Origin: KBS-96 sp963722585
GTDB lineage: Bacteria; Acidobacteriota; Terriglobia; Bryobacterales; Bryobacteraceae
Assembly (NCBI GenBank): GCA_963722585.1
Contig: CAVRNU010000024.1
Span: 32,951-96,950, forward strand
Length of the DNA stretch: 64,000 bases
Reading direction: 5' to 3'
Shown: positions 8,763-17,382 of the stretch, one piece after another
Numbering within the stretch: position 1 is the stretch's first letter
Layout: the number at the start of each line of letters is the position of its first letter
Program-made: the position numbers and the translations under genes
The notes under the pieces: model-generated
Told to the model about the DNA's origin: nothing
The model's input: the letters and a program-made list of their open reading frames with translations, nothing else
Databases searched by the model: none

Positions 8763-8771
8763 AAGTACTCC

Positions 8772-10181
8772 TTATTCGTGCTGGTCAATCGGCATCCGGG
8801 GCGGACTGACATGCGGGGCCGAGTCGGACGGAAGAGGGCCGAGACGCCCCTTCGCGCTTCGGAACTGGTCTGAAAGACCACCGAAAACGGTCTTTACGCG
8901 GCCAGCAGGTGAGGTGCTTCCGCCGGACGAAACAGGGCCTGGATTCGACGGCGCGGCACCACGTTGAGGCGATCCTGGCGGAGGATCGGGCCGGAGCTGA
9001 GCCGTTGTAGTACTCGTGGCCGAAACGTCTCGTCTGGTTGGAGCCGCCGGCGGCGGTACGTGACCGGATGAAGCAGTACCTCCGCCACCCGGACCCGCGG
9101 AACCCACCGAAGAGACCGCGCCGGCTAGCCCAGAGCCGCCTGTACGAGAACCAACCGCAGACGAAGTGCTGGTTAAAGCGGACACGCCACCCGCAGCAGC
9201 GGCGACAGCGCCGGTCGCGACGGCACCGGCAGCCAATGCGCCCGTTGCTACCGCCACTCCGGTCCCAACCAGATCGCCGCCTGTCAAAGCCGGAGCACCG
9301 CCGAGAACGGCCGCGAATACCTTCGGAATTTGCCAGCAAAGCATCATGAAGATCAGCGCTGCACCCATCACATCGAAAGCAGTCATATTCGGATGTGGCG
9401 CAGTGCCAATGCCCTGGGCCTCGGTCAACCATCCCGCGCCTAAATTCAGACCTGTGCTGATCAGGCAGTACAGCAGCAGGATTTTGATCCCAATCGCAAC
9501 CGCCAGTCCGATATAGCGCTCAACATACGGTGCAGTCCAACGGCTCCCGCCGAAACCCAGGAAAATGAAGCCAACGGAGACCACCAGATAGCTCTCGACA
9601 ACCGTCACGATGAAGTTAATTGTGATGATGATGTAGGAGATGACAATGAGGAGCGCGGCAAACATCATCGCCAGAGAGGTGCCCGGATGGTCGAAGAAAC
9701 CGGAGTTGCTTGCGGCATCCATCAGAGCAGCTGAAATACTGAGCCCCTGCGAGAAGACATCTCCAGGAGAGAGTGTGGTACCAACTCCGGCGGCATTCGC
9801 GCCGATCTGATTGAAGCTGTCGATAATCGCCGGAATCCACCGCTGACCATTCAACAGCAACGCGTAGAAAGCGCCGATCCACATCATTTTTCGGACAAGA
9901 GCTGAGGTCCAGCCCTGCAGGTCTGTCTTCTCCAGGAGCATTACGGCTGCGCTCCAGGCGAATTCGATTACCGCCAGGATTCCGAACAGCGCATTCGCGT
10001 AGACCCATATATTGGTAGTCCAAAGTGTCCGCGCATTCCTGTACTGCGCAAGGATGTCGGTCGGCACGGTTGTCTGATAAGTCTGTGCTAATGCGTCGGA
10101 CGCAAAGAGAAAGGCAAAAGCCAACAGTGACAGCCATCTCATGACAACACTACGCTTGGTATGAATCGAATTCTTTCGCAC
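8772..10181 (-). CDS. trbL: TrbL/VirB6-type polytopic T4SS membrane protein
   Basis: A 469-residue protein that starts at GTG 10181, preceded by AGGAG at 6 bases; an ATG 13 codons later is possible. A cleavable signal (FAFLFASDALAQ) precedes about five transmembrane helices between residues 55 and 310, including SLAMMFAALLIVISYIIITI and MGAALIFMMLCWQIPKVFA. The C-terminal third (after about residue 330) is a low-complexity Gly/Ala/Ser/Pro tail. TrbL/VirB6 forms part of the inner-membrane translocation pore. Overall size and tail are typical of TrbL. Confidence 0.92.
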   Translation of the reverse strand: MRKNSIHTKRSVVMRWLSLLAFAFLFASDALAQTYQTTVPTDILAQYRNARTLWTTNIWVYANALFGILAVIEFAWSAAVMLLEKTDLQGWTSALVRKMMWIGAFYALLLNGQRWIPAIIDSFNQIGANAAGVGTTLSPGDVFSQGLSISAALMDAASNSGFFDHPGTSLAMMFAALLIVISYIIITINFIVTVVESYLVVSVGFIFLGFGGSRWTAPYVERYIGLAVAIGIKILLLYCLISTGLNLGAGWLTEAQGIGTAPHPNMTAFDVMGAALIFMMLCWQIPKVFAAVLGGAPALTGGDLVGTGVAVATGALAAGAVATGAVAAAAGGVSALTSTSSAVGSRTGGSGLAGAVSSVGSAGPGGGGTASSGHVPPPAAPTRRDVSATSTTTAQLRPDPPPGSPQRGAAPSNPGPVSSGGSTSPAGRVKTVFGGLSDQFRSAKGRLGPLPSDSAPHVSPPRMPIDQHE

Positions 10182-10238
10182 ACACCTCTCCTGATGAGAT
10201 CCCTCTTCAGGCGCCGTTCGCCAATCCAGTACTGATCG

Positions 10239-10583
10239 CTAATGCAGGCCCGGCTGAAACTTTCGGCCGTCGCCTTGTGCGGGCACGGCGCGTGTCATCT
10301 CAATGTTGCGAGCAGCCGTGCATACTCTGCCTTCCGTAGTTTGCGCCCACTCCGCCGTCGCTTGTTGACGAACCGGTTGGCACATTTTGTCCACATCGTG
10401 CGATAGTTGGCGACGCGTGGCCAACCATTTCTGAATCGAATCTGTCGTAGCGGTTGCCAAGCTTCCAGAGCCAGCCTGTTCCAGTTTCTCTACGATTTGA
10501 CTGCGCGGTTCTGGCCTGCACGCCGTCAACGCGACCGTGACAACGAGCGCCAGGTAAATTGAAGATTGGCATTTCGGTGCCAT
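10239..10583 (-). CDS. trbK: TrbK-like lipoprotein (entry exclusion candidate)
   Basis: A 114-residue product with a lipoprotein signal: hydrophobic LALVVTVALTAC places a lipobox cysteine at residue 22. By position between trbJ and trbL and by its lipobox it corresponds to TrbK, the entry-exclusion lipoprotein of IncP and Ti plasmids, which stops a donor from accepting the same element; sequence support beyond that is weak. The last 14 residues (PAQGDGRKFQPGLH) are nearly identical to the end of TrbJ encoded just upstream, although their codons differ, see findings. It may instead fill the VirB7-like lipoprotein role, because no trbH is visible. Confidence 0.7.
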   Translation of the reverse strand: MAPKCQSSIYLALVVTVALTACRPEPRSQIVEKLEQAGSGSLATATTDSIQKWLATRRQLSHDVDKMCQPVRQQATAEWAQTTEGRVCTAARNIEMTRAVPAQGDGRKFQPGLH

Positions 10584-10594
10584 ACCCCATCATC

Positions 10595-11302
10595 TTAGTG
10601 AAGGCCCGGCTGGAACAGCCGCCCATCCCCCTGCGCCGGACCGCTCGAAAAGAACCACTGGCTCGTCGCTTCGCGTGCGGCTTCCTGCTGAATCACAGCC
10701 GCCTGGTACGCCTGCTTGCTGGTCATATCAGCGATCATCAACTCTCGTAGCTTTTGAAGCTGCTGAACCTGTTGATCGGCAATCTGGCTCATTACATTTA
10801 ATGCCTGCATCTGTCCGCCGGCCGATTGCGACATCGTCTCAAGCGAACTGATGATGGATTGCTCGTTCTGTAGTTGCTGGCCTTGTAATCCGGCTGCGCG
10901 CAATACACCGAGTGTCGTGTCGAGCGATGTCTGCGACCAGTTCTGGTATTGGACGTAGAATGCCGTTGGGTTGGTGCTGTAACCAGGGAAGGTTGTCGTG
11001 AATAACTGGTCCAGATTACCGAGGGAGTAAGCCAAGGCACGACCGCCCTGAACAATCTGAGCAAGCCCGTTGAGATCCGCCTGGATCGGCCCGAATACTT
11101 GATTGGGAATGTTTTGCGTATTCTGCAACATGTTCGAGTACATGTTGAGCTCGTTTGCCAACTGCTGGCCTTGGCGAATGTACGACATTACGAGTTGAGC
11201 ATGGTTCAAAAGCTGCGTGATCTCGGTTGCAAATGCACCGGCCCTAAGCGGGCCGGGAGACAGCAGCAATATTGCACTCAATATCACTAAGCACTTGCGC
11301 AT
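10595..11302 (-). CDS. trbJ: TrbJ/VirB5-type T4SS pilus-tip or channel protein
   Basis: I choose the ATG at 11302, which gives a clean signal peptide (LVILSAILLLSPGPLRAGA) and overlaps the trbE stop by 16 bases; longer forms read through trbE in another frame. The 235-residue mature chain is helical and glutamine/asparagine-rich (for example LNHAQLVMSYIRQGQQLANE and QIADQQVQQLQKLRELMIAD), as in TrbJ. TrbJ is the minor pilus or periplasmic component equivalent to VirB5. The protein ends PAQGDGRLFQPGLH, a tail shared with the next gene product, TrbK. Confidence 0.9.
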   Translation of the reverse strand: MRKCLVILSAILLLSPGPLRAGAFATEITQLLNHAQLVMSYIRQGQQLANELNMYSNMLQNTQNIPNQVFGPIQADLNGLAQIVQGGRALAYSLGNLDQLFTTTFPGYSTNPTAFYVQYQNWSQTSLDTTLGVLRAAGLQGQQLQNEQSIISSLETMSQSAGGQMQALNVMSQIADQQVQQLQKLRELMIADMTSKQAYQAAVIQQEAAREATSQWFFSSGPAQGDGRLFQPGLH

Positions 11303-13767
11303 TGATACGCCTCTTTCTCTTCGATCCATTCCAGTGCGGCGAGGTGATCCGCCCAATCCCCCAGCCTTCTCAGGCGCAGCCATTCGACGCGCCACGTTTC
11401 GGGATATCGTTCCATGACACTTTCGGCGACTTGCCGCTCTTCACGGCCGTTTACGCCAACCCATGACAGAGTGACCTTGCCTATACCGAGATCAACCAGC
11501 CGGCGGCCAAGCTTACTGACCACGTAGTAATGCTGCTTGGGCACGCTAATCTGAAGAATCTCGAGTTCGCGCTCGTTTAAGCCAACCCGCTGGTAGAAAT
11601 CTCTCGAGCCCGGATTCTTGGATTCTGCGTTCGGCAAAAGAATTTTTGTCGGGCAGTTCTCAAGCACAACGTCCGCCACTTCGGTATTCGCGATATCGCT
11701 GATCTGCTGAGTTGCCATCACCACAACAGCATTCTTCCGCCGCATCGTCTTCAGCCACTCCCGAAGGCGGCTGCGAAACAGACGGTGCTGCAAGTAGGAC
11801 CACGCTTCGTCCAACAGAATGAGCGTTGGCGACCCGTCCAACCGCCGCTCGATCCGCCGAAAGAGGTACAGCAGCGTCGGGATTACCGCTTTGTCGTCAA
11901 GCTGCATCAAGTTTTCTGTCTCGAACGTCAGGAACCGCCCATCTCCGAGCTCGTCGTGATCAGCATCTAGCAGAGACCCCATCGGCCCCATCACTGTGAA
12001 GTGCTGGAGCGCATCGCGAATATCGGTATCCTGTACATTTGCCGATAACTCGGTCAATGTTCGCGTGGGCGATAACTGGAGCCTGATGACCGCCTCTGTT
12101 ACGGCGTTCCTATGCTTGGGTGTGAATTTGAGGCCGTTCAGTTCACAAAGCGCTTCGATCCAGCCGACCGCCCATTGAACATCTGCTTCGCCATCGATCA
12201 GCCTCAGCGGGCAAAACGACAAGGTGCCCTTAGGACCGGCCAAGTCGTAAAATTCTCCGCGAGCCGCTTCGGCCAGCATCCATAAGGAGTATCCGCGATC
12301 AAACGCAAAGACCTGGGCTCGCGGATACCGGAACCATTGAGCGGCAATCAGCCCCAACGCCGTCGATTTACCGGCACCGGAGGGACCTACGATCAATGTG
12401 TGTCCGAGATCCGAAACGTGAAGATTGAAACGAAAAGGTGTTGCACCACTCGTCGCCGCAAACAGAAGAGGCGGGCTGTCTTTGGGCATCAGCGCCGATG
12501 GATTGGTACGAAGACCGGCCCAGACCGAAGTGATGGGAAGCATGTCCGCCAGATTGAGCGTATGTAACAGCACTCGGCGCAGGTTCGAATATCCTTCTCC
12601 CGGTAAGGACCCCCGCCACGCCTCTACAGCGTTGATCGTTTCGACCCGGCAGGAAAAGCCAAGGTTCTGGATCGTTTTCATAACCAGCCGCGTGCTCTCA
12701 TACAAATGGTCGAGGTCTTCATCCAGGCAAATGACGTTCGCCGAGTACTGGGCGAACTGAATGTCGCCCGAGGCAGCGATTGCCATGGCCTCTTCCGCAT
12801 CGGCCGCCATTTGCTGGGCGTGTAGATTGACGGCGCCACTCTGAGTGCGGAATATCTGATCTTTCCAACCGCGGATCTTCGACCGCCATTTCTTGCGGTG
12901 CATGTCCAGTAAGGACCTGGCTTCCTCGGGATCAATCAGAATGGCGCGTGTATTCCAGCGATATTCGATTGGCAAGGCATCGAGCTCGCGCAATATGCCG
13001 GGTGAACTCATTCGCGGAAACCCATCTATTGCGATGACTCGAATGTGCTGCCGGCCAATCTGCGGCTCTACGCCGCCAAGGAAATCCTCGCAACCCAAAT
13101 GCTCATTTAAGTAGCAGGGAATCTCAGGCAAAGCGAACGCGTGATCGTTGCCGCTGATGCATCGCCGGAGATACCGGAGCAGAGCGTCATAGGAATGGGT
13201 GAAGCCGAGTTCATCAGTTATAGAGAACCGCTTCAATCGTTCGGTCTGAAATAACTGGCCAAACACATTCTCAAATATCTCCACTCTGCTCCGGAACCGT
13301 TCGAGCACTTGCTCAGCCGCCCGCGTGTGGCTGTGGCGCTCTGTGCCATCGAACATCCAGCCCTTTACCCGCTCCTCCGCTTCGAAAGGAGGCAGGTAAG
13401 TGAGGGTAAGGAAGTACTCCGATTCGAAGTGTGCCTCTTCTTGCATGAACTGCTGGCGTCGTTCATCATCGATAACGCGCGTTATCGCGTCTGGAAATGC
13501 GCCCTGTTCCGGGTAACCAGGTGCACGGGAACGGATTGCATCGCACTGCACCATCCAGTCGCTGCCTAAACGCAGCGCCGAATTCAGACGCGCACTTAGC
13601 GCGTCCATTTCCGCCGGAGCTGCCGACATCATATCGGGCCCACGATACGTCCAACCTGCCAACAGTGATCCATCCTGTTGAAGCAGAACCCCATCGTCAA
13701 TCAGGGCATACGGCAATAGGAGGTCCGCCAAACCGCGTGGCTCTCGACGATATTCATTTCGGTACAT
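11287..13767 (-). CDS. trbE: TrbE/VirB4-type T4SS ATPase
   Basis: A 826-residue VirB4 ATPase. Walker A is LIVGPSGAGKSTALGLIA near residue 461 and Walker B is PTLILLDEAWSYLQ near residue 652, followed by the family's RKNAVVVMATQQISDIANT segment. The N-terminal half has the CagE/TrbE domain (for example LLPYALIDDGVLLQQDGSLL). This cytoplasmic hexamer powers pilus biogenesis and transfer. The ATG at 13767 lies 2 bases after the trbD stop with GGAGATAG upstream, so I prefer it to the ATG at 13800. It overlaps trbJ by 16 bases. Confidence 0.95.
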   Translation of the reverse strand: MYRNEYRREPRGLADLLLPYALIDDGVLLQQDGSLLAGWTYRGPDMMSAAPAEMDALSARLNSALRLGSDWMVQCDAIRSRAPGYPEQGAFPDAITRVIDDERRQQFMQEEAHFESEYFLTLTYLPPFEAEERVKGWMFDGTERHSHTRAAEQVLERFRSRVEIFENVFGQLFQTERLKRFSITDELGFTHSYDALLRYLRRCISGNDHAFALPEIPCYLNEHLGCEDFLGGVEPQIGRQHIRVIAIDGFPRMSSPGILRELDALPIEYRWNTRAILIDPEEARSLLDMHRKKWRSKIRGWKDQIFRTQSGAVNLHAQQMAADAEEAMAIAASGDIQFAQYSANVICLDEDLDHLYESTRLVMKTIQNLGFSCRVETINAVEAWRGSLPGEGYSNLRRVLLHTLNLADMLPITSVWAGLRTNPSALMPKDSPPLLFAATSGATPFRFNLHVSDLGHTLIVGPSGAGKSTALGLIAAQWFRYPRAQVFAFDRGYSLWMLAEAARGEFYDLAGPKGTLSFCPLRLIDGEADVQWAVGWIEALCELNGLKFTPKHRNAVTEAVIRLQLSPTRTLTELSANVQDTDIRDALQHFTVMGPMGSLLDADHDELGDGRFLTFETENLMQLDDKAVIPTLLYLFRRIERRLDGSPTLILLDEAWSYLQHRLFRSRLREWLKTMRRKNAVVVMATQQISDIANTEVADVVLENCPTKILLPNAESKNPGSRDFYQRVGLNERELEILQISVPKQHYYVVSKLGRRLVDLGIGKVTLSWVGVNGREERQVAESVMERYPETWRVEWLRLRRLGDWADHLAALEWIEEKEAYQCASA

Positions 13768-13769
13768 AC

Positions 13770-14090
13770 CTATCTCCACTGCCGCGGCGTTTCGAAGCAC
13801 CGCGAGGTTAGTCCGCTCTTTGCCGGATAGAAATCTCTGTAGCGTATATGGCGCATGTAAACCTGTCGGAGCATTGGATCAGCCTTCCCCATTCGTTGAA
13901 GCACTGCCACTGCTCCGACCCAAAATGCGACACTCAGACCGATGCCCCACCACGTTCCGAGGCTGAAAGCCAGCGTAACCGCTGCGAGCATGGCCATCAG
14001 CATCAATTCGCGGTCGCCGCCCAGGATCTGGTTCGGGCGGTTTGCCGATTGGTGAAGGATGATTTCTCTTGGTCTGTCCGCCGCCGGCAT
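13770..14090 (-). CDS. trbD: TrbD/VirB3-type T4SS membrane protein
   Basis: A 106-residue protein with an N-terminal IILHQSANRPNQILGGDREL segment typical of TrbD, then two closely spaced transmembrane helices (about residues 30-65) and a basic tail after YRDFYPAKSG. VirB3-type proteins work with the VirB4 ATPase in pilus assembly; the gene lies between trbC (3 bases) and trbE (2 bases) as expected. Confidence 0.9.
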   Translation of the reverse strand: MPAADRPREIILHQSANRPNQILGGDRELMLMAMLAAVTLAFSLGTWWGIGLSVAFWVGAVAVLQRMGKADPMLRQVYMRHIRYRDFYPAKSGLTSRCFETPRQWR

Positions 14091-14093
14091 CTC

Positions 14094-14432
14094 TTACACC
14101 ACCGCCGCGTTAACACCGAATGCGCTCGCCAACATGGGCGCCGCGAAGACCAGGACGGACACCACCAGGCCGATCATGCAAGCGCGGCGGCCAAATTCTG
14201 TTAGTTCGCCGCCCCAAAGCATTGCGCCGCCCGCTATTGCAATGCCGATCAGTCCGATCGCATAAGCGACCGGCCCGGTCAGCGAAGTCGCGATTGCCGT
14301 CATCGGCTTTTCCCAGGGAAGGCCGCCCGCAGCGCCCGCTTGCATCTCCGATACGAACGCGAATGCCAGTGCCGTTAAAGCCCCAAGCCTCGAAATCAAA
14401 GATGAAGGCCTTATGAACCGAATTAAAGTCAT
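14094..14432 (-). CDS. trbC: TrbC/VirB2-type pilin precursor
   Basis: A 112-residue pre-pilin with a basic N-terminus, a long signal region ending near SEMQAGAAGG, and two hydrophobic helices (about residues 48-70 and 85-107). TrbC of RP4 is cut at both ends and made circular by the TraF peptidase; a traF gene is present at 37489-38046, so the same maturation is likely here, but the residues that would be joined cannot be assigned by eye. The gene is 32 bases after trbB and 3 bases before trbD. Confidence 0.9.
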   Translation of the reverse strand: MTLIRFIRPSSLISRLGALTALAFAFVSEMQAGAAGGLPWEKPMTAIATSLTGPVAYAIGLIGIAIAGGAMLWGGELTEFGRRACMIGLVVSVLVFAAPMLASAFGVNAAVV

Positions 14433-14464
14433 GCTCGAAAACTCCTCCCAAAATGTTTCAAATT

Positions 14465-15493
14465 CTAGACATGCTCGACCAGATATTGCCCGTTGGAATA
14501 TCCGGTTACGAGCAGAACTTCCCGCACCTTACGCCCGGCGGCAAGGCCCGGCTCCTCATCCACGAACACAGCCAGGTCAACAGCTTCGGCGATCAGCGCC
14601 TCCTGCGGCGCGCTTGTTGCCTCAGCCACGAGGCTCTCCAGCCGAATAAGCCCGCTTAACGCATCATTCGCGTGGACTGTAGCGGCGCCTCCAGGGTGCC
14701 CTGTATTCCAGGCCTTCAAAAGCGTGTGTGCTTCGGCTCCGCGCACTTCGCCGACTACAATTCGGGTCGGCTTCAGACGCATGCAGGCTCGGAGGCAATC
14801 GAGCATCGTGACACTACCGACAGCTCGAAGATCGAGGTAATTCTTCACGGTGCACTGCAGTTCTGTCGTATCCTCGATGGAAATCACACGATCGTTTGGC
14901 GTCAACTGTGCCAGCGTGTCCAACATCGCATTGACTAGCGTGGTCTTCCCGCTTCCCGTCGAGCCGACGATCAAGATGTTCTTTTTCGCGCATATCGCAG
15001 CGCGGATAATCTCGGCGTGAGGCTTACCGCGCACAGACGTGGAGAAATCATCGTGCCGCCGAAGTTTGTTCAACCTATCGTGCTTGTCGGTCAGAATGCG
15101 GCCGGCCTCATATTCATCCAAAGTAAAGATCCGTTTGGGGCGCAGGCGTATGGCAAATACGGGGCGGCGGACGACAGGGGATACAATTCCCTCAAAGCGG
15201 CTTCCGTCGAGTGGCAGCTCAGTCTCGAGGATGGGGCGTTCGTGATTCAAAACCGTCCCACGCCAGGCTGCGATGGTGCCGAGAGCACTCATAGCCGTTT
15301 CCGGCGGCATCTCGCCAATTCGGGAAAATCCCTCGCCCATGCGCTTTATCCAGAGAGATGAATCCGGGTTCAGAAGTATGTCCTCTGTGCGGTCGTCGCT
15401 CAAAAGGTTGAGAAGAAGATCGCCCAGTTCCCGGCGTAGTTTGGTTTCCAGCCGTTGGTGCTGCTCGTCGCGAATTGCAGCCAGATTACTCAT
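14465..15493 (-). CDS. trbB: TrbB/VirB11-type T4SS ATPase
   Basis: A 342-residue VirB11-family hexameric ATPase. The N-terminal domain (to about 150) contains the pattern LLNPDSSLWIKRMGEGFSRI, and the RecA-like domain has Walker A ILIVGSTGSGKTTLVNAML near residue 178, the Asp box VISIEDTTELQ, Walker B RIVVGEVRGAEAHTLLKAWN and the His box TGHPGGAATVHAN. It drives pilus biogenesis and substrate transfer with VirB4 and the coupling protein. It is the first gene of the trb operon; upstream is a 184-base region shared with a divergent sigma-factor gene. Confidence 0.95.
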   Translation of the reverse strand: MSNLAAIRDEQHQRLETKLRRELGDLLLNLLSDDRTEDILLNPDSSLWIKRMGEGFSRIGEMPPETAMSALGTIAAWRGTVLNHERPILETELPLDGSRFEGIVSPVVRRPVFAIRLRPKRIFTLDEYEAGRILTDKHDRLNKLRRHDDFSTSVRGKPHAEIIRAAICAKKNILIVGSTGSGKTTLVNAMLDTLAQLTPNDRVISIEDTTELQCTVKNYLDLRAVGSVTMLDCLRACMRLKPTRIVVGEVRGAEAHTLLKAWNTGHPGGAATVHANDALSGLIRLESLVAEATSAPQEALIAEAVDLAVFVDEEPGLAAGRKVREVLLVTGYSNGQYLVEHV

Positions 15494-15494
15494 C

Positions 15495-15524
15495 TTGACA
15501 TCCGTTGCAAAACTGCTTTATAGT
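15495..15524 (+). promoter_or_regulatory. Sigma-70-type promoter candidate for the cargo sigma-factor gene
   Basis: A perfect TTGACA (15495-15500) is followed after 18 bases by TATAGT (15519-15524), a 5 of 6 match to the -10 consensus, pointing right toward the small ORF at 15595 and the sigma-factor gene at 15678. It lies against the start of divergent trbB, so a regulator binding here could affect both directions. No start-site data are available. Confidence 0.5.
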
Positions 15525-15594
15525 TTGGCCATTGTTGGGAAATTGGAGCCAATTTCGCAGTTTCCGTCGCCATCAGAGGTAAGGGAGCGACGTA

Positions 15595-15693
15595 ATGAGG
15601 TTCCGAACAGATTTGAGAAAACTTTTTGAACTTGCCAGCAGCGTGATTGCCGGGAAGCAATCCCGCAGGGGTGGCGAATGGAGTTTGTAACAA
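15595..15693 (+). CDS. Possible 32-residue leader peptide
   Basis: A short ORF starts at ATG 15595 with GGGAG 6 bases upstream and ends with TAA at 15691-15693, overlapping the ATG of the sigma-factor gene at 15678 in another frame. The product is basic and begins MRFRTDLRKLFELASSVIAG. The good ribosome binding site and the 16-base overlap suggest translational coupling to the sigma-factor gene, but a chance ORF cannot be excluded. Confidence 0.35.
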
Positions 15694-16319
15694 TACCCTT
15701 CGGGTTCGAAGCGCTATCTGCTTCTCAGCAGGCGGCGATAGTTCCTATCTGCATCAAACGGAAGGATCGGGAAGGCTCTGAAATTGCCTGGGGATGGTTC
15801 CAGGCGGTGGAGGCCGTTCAAGATCCGTTGCGAAATCTGGCGCGATCCTGGCTCGAGGACGTATGGCGTGTGTCGGAGCTCGCCGAAGCCACCGTTCACA
15901 CGCTCTGGTATAAGCACCGCGACCGGCTCGGGCTCTGGCCGGCGAGACGCGTTCTGGTCCAGGCTAAATGGACGGCCCGTGACCTGGAGGCAGGTAGCTG
16001 GCAGCGGCGGCGTGGCATGCTTATCGCACTGGACGGACTTCGAGAGTTTGCTCAGGCAAAGCTTTTAGCCGATCGGGCGCGATATGACGAGCTATACGAA
16101 ACTGATTTGCATTTCAAAGCAATAAGTGAAGAGCTTGAGGAATCAGGACACGAAGACGTTAGTGTCATGCTCAAACTTGTCCGGGACGGCTGCACTTGGC
16201 AGGAGATTGGAGAGCAAATGGGCAAGAGCCCGGATGCGGCCAGGATGCACTTCGGCCGTTGGATGGAGCGGTTCTTCCCCGGCAGGGGCAAAGCGGTCAA
16301 GCAGAAGGCCTCGCTCTAG
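15678..16319 (+). CDS. Sigma-70-like (ECF-type) transcription factor
   Basis: A 213-residue protein with the two-domain plan of small sigma factors. Residues about 50-115 (DPLRNLARSWLEDVWRVSEL to GSWQRRRG) are like region 2, and residues about 172-205 carry a region-4 helix-turn-helix, CTWQEIGEQMGKSPDAAR followed by MHFGRWMERF. It should direct RNA polymerase to a set of promoters, probably those of the surrounding cargo genes. The next gene encodes a membrane protein with a zinc-finger-like anti-sigma motif, the standard pairing. The start ATG overlaps a short upstream ORF. The protein is divergent from textbook ECF factors, so the exact group is not assigned. Confidence 0.7.
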   Translation: MEFVTIPFGFEALSASQQAAIVPICIKRKDREGSEIAWGWFQAVEAVQDPLRNLARSWLEDVWRVSELAEATVHTLWYKHRDRLGLWPARRVLVQAKWTARDLEAGSWQRRRGMLIALDGLREFAQAKLLADRARYDELYETDLHFKAISEELEESGHEDVSVMLKLVRDGCTWQEIGEQMGKSPDAARMHFGRWMERFFPGRGKAVKQKASL

Positions 16320-16369
16320 GATGAGAGGGAATCGCTCCGGCAAAGTCGTTGGCATAATGTCTTGAGCCG

Positions 16370-17065
16370 ATGGACGAAACGCCGGAGCAAAAATACAAGC
16401 GGATCAGCGGGGCGATTCAGGAGACCATTCTTCGGAACTATCCGAATCCGGAGAGGCGGGGTTGTCCAGGGTCTGCTGTCGTTCGCGAAGTCGCCGGCCG
16501 GCGGGAATTGATCGAGGACGAACACTGGCAGCACATCACGCACTGCTCCCCTTGTTACACCGAATTTCTGACATACAAGGACTACTGGCGCAGGCGCCGG
16601 GCGCGTTGGCGAGATCCACGGGTAATTGGTTCGGCGTTAGCTGCGATTGTGGCGGTGCTCGCCGGCACGTACTATTTCACTCACCGTGGGTGGTCGCCGA
16701 CCCGGCCGAGCCAGATAGCGGCGCTCGTGTACAAGCCCGCAGTCTTGAATTTTAAGTACAAGTCCGGTAACCGGGGAGGCGGCGGAGGCCCGGAAGCGGA
16801 TTCTCAAACGCCCCTCTTGCCGCGTGAGCGCTTGGACTTGACGATCATTCTGCCGTTCGGAAGCGAGGCCGGCAGCTACGATGTGCAATTCCAGGGCTCC
16901 GGGCATCGAGCTCTCATTTCCAGTGCGGCAACAGCCCGAATAGACCATGGCGACACTTTGGTGCACGTGAAGTGGGATCTGACGAAGTACCCGGCCGGGC
17001 GCTACATTGTTGCGTGGCGGCAACGGCCGTTCGGGTGGGCGACGGCGGAGATCATCGTTAGATAA
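16370..17065 (+). CDS. Anti-sigma-like membrane protein
   Basis: A 231-residue protein. Residues about 50-62 read EDEHWQHITHCSPCYTEF, a His-Cys-x2-Cys cluster of the kind found in zinc-binding anti-sigma domains. One transmembrane helix follows (GSALAAIVAVLAGTYYF, about residues 84-100). The outer part has a glycine-rich linker (GGGGG) and a compact beta-rich domain ending KYPAGRYIVAWRQRPFGWAT. It likely holds the upstream sigma factor at the membrane and releases it when the outer domain senses a signal. It starts 50 bases after the sigma gene. The anti-sigma role is inferred from the motif and the gene pair. Confidence 0.65.
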   Translation: MDETPEQKYKRISGAIQETILRNYPNPERRGCPGSAVVREVAGRRELIEDEHWQHITHCSPCYTEFLTYKDYWRRRRARWRDPRVIGSALAAIVAVLAGTYYFTHRGWSPTRPSQIAALVYKPAVLNFKYKSGNRGGGGGPEADSQTPLLPRERLDLTIILPFGSEAGSYDVQFQGSGHRALISSAATARIDHGDTLVHVKWDLTKYPAGRYIVAWRQRPFGWATAEIIVR

Positions 17066-17154
17066 AATGTGTTGCTCGGGGCGAAGCTGTGCGTAGGGTC
17101 GGTTATTTTCCAGTGCATTGCTCCGATCCCAGCACGCTTGTTGAGGCGGAGTAG

Positions 17155-17289
17155 ATGGCTACGAAGAAAACAATCAAGAAGGCAGTGAAGAAGGTTGCCA
17201 AGAAGGCAGCGAAGAAAGCCACTAAGAAAGCCTTCAAGAAATCTGCAGGTTTTCGCGCTCCGGAAGCCGGTATTGGCCCAGGTCGTTAA
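17155..17289 (+). CDS. Lysine-rich micropeptide with AGIGPG tail
   Basis: A 44-residue ORF with GGAG just upstream of its ATG. Residues 4-31 are seven tandem KKxx tetrads (KKTIKKAVKKVAKKAA and on), giving 14 lysines, as in histone H1/HctB-like DNA-compacting tails. The last 13 residues change character to GFRAPEAGIGPGR. The ending AGIGPG plus a basic residue recurs in the next micropeptide, which argues that both are real genes and that the tail has a job. The tail could be a recognition signal for the S41 or CHAT protease encoded nearby (speculative). Confidence 0.6.
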   Translation: MATKKTIKKAVKKVAKKAAKKATKKAFKKSAGFRAPEAGIGPGR

Positions 17290-17382
17290 GGACCTTGGCG
17301 CGTCAATTTTGTGGCAAAATGTGAGCTACCATGGAGAGCCGGACTCCGACGTCCGGTTTGACCCTCAAGGAGCATTCAGTCT

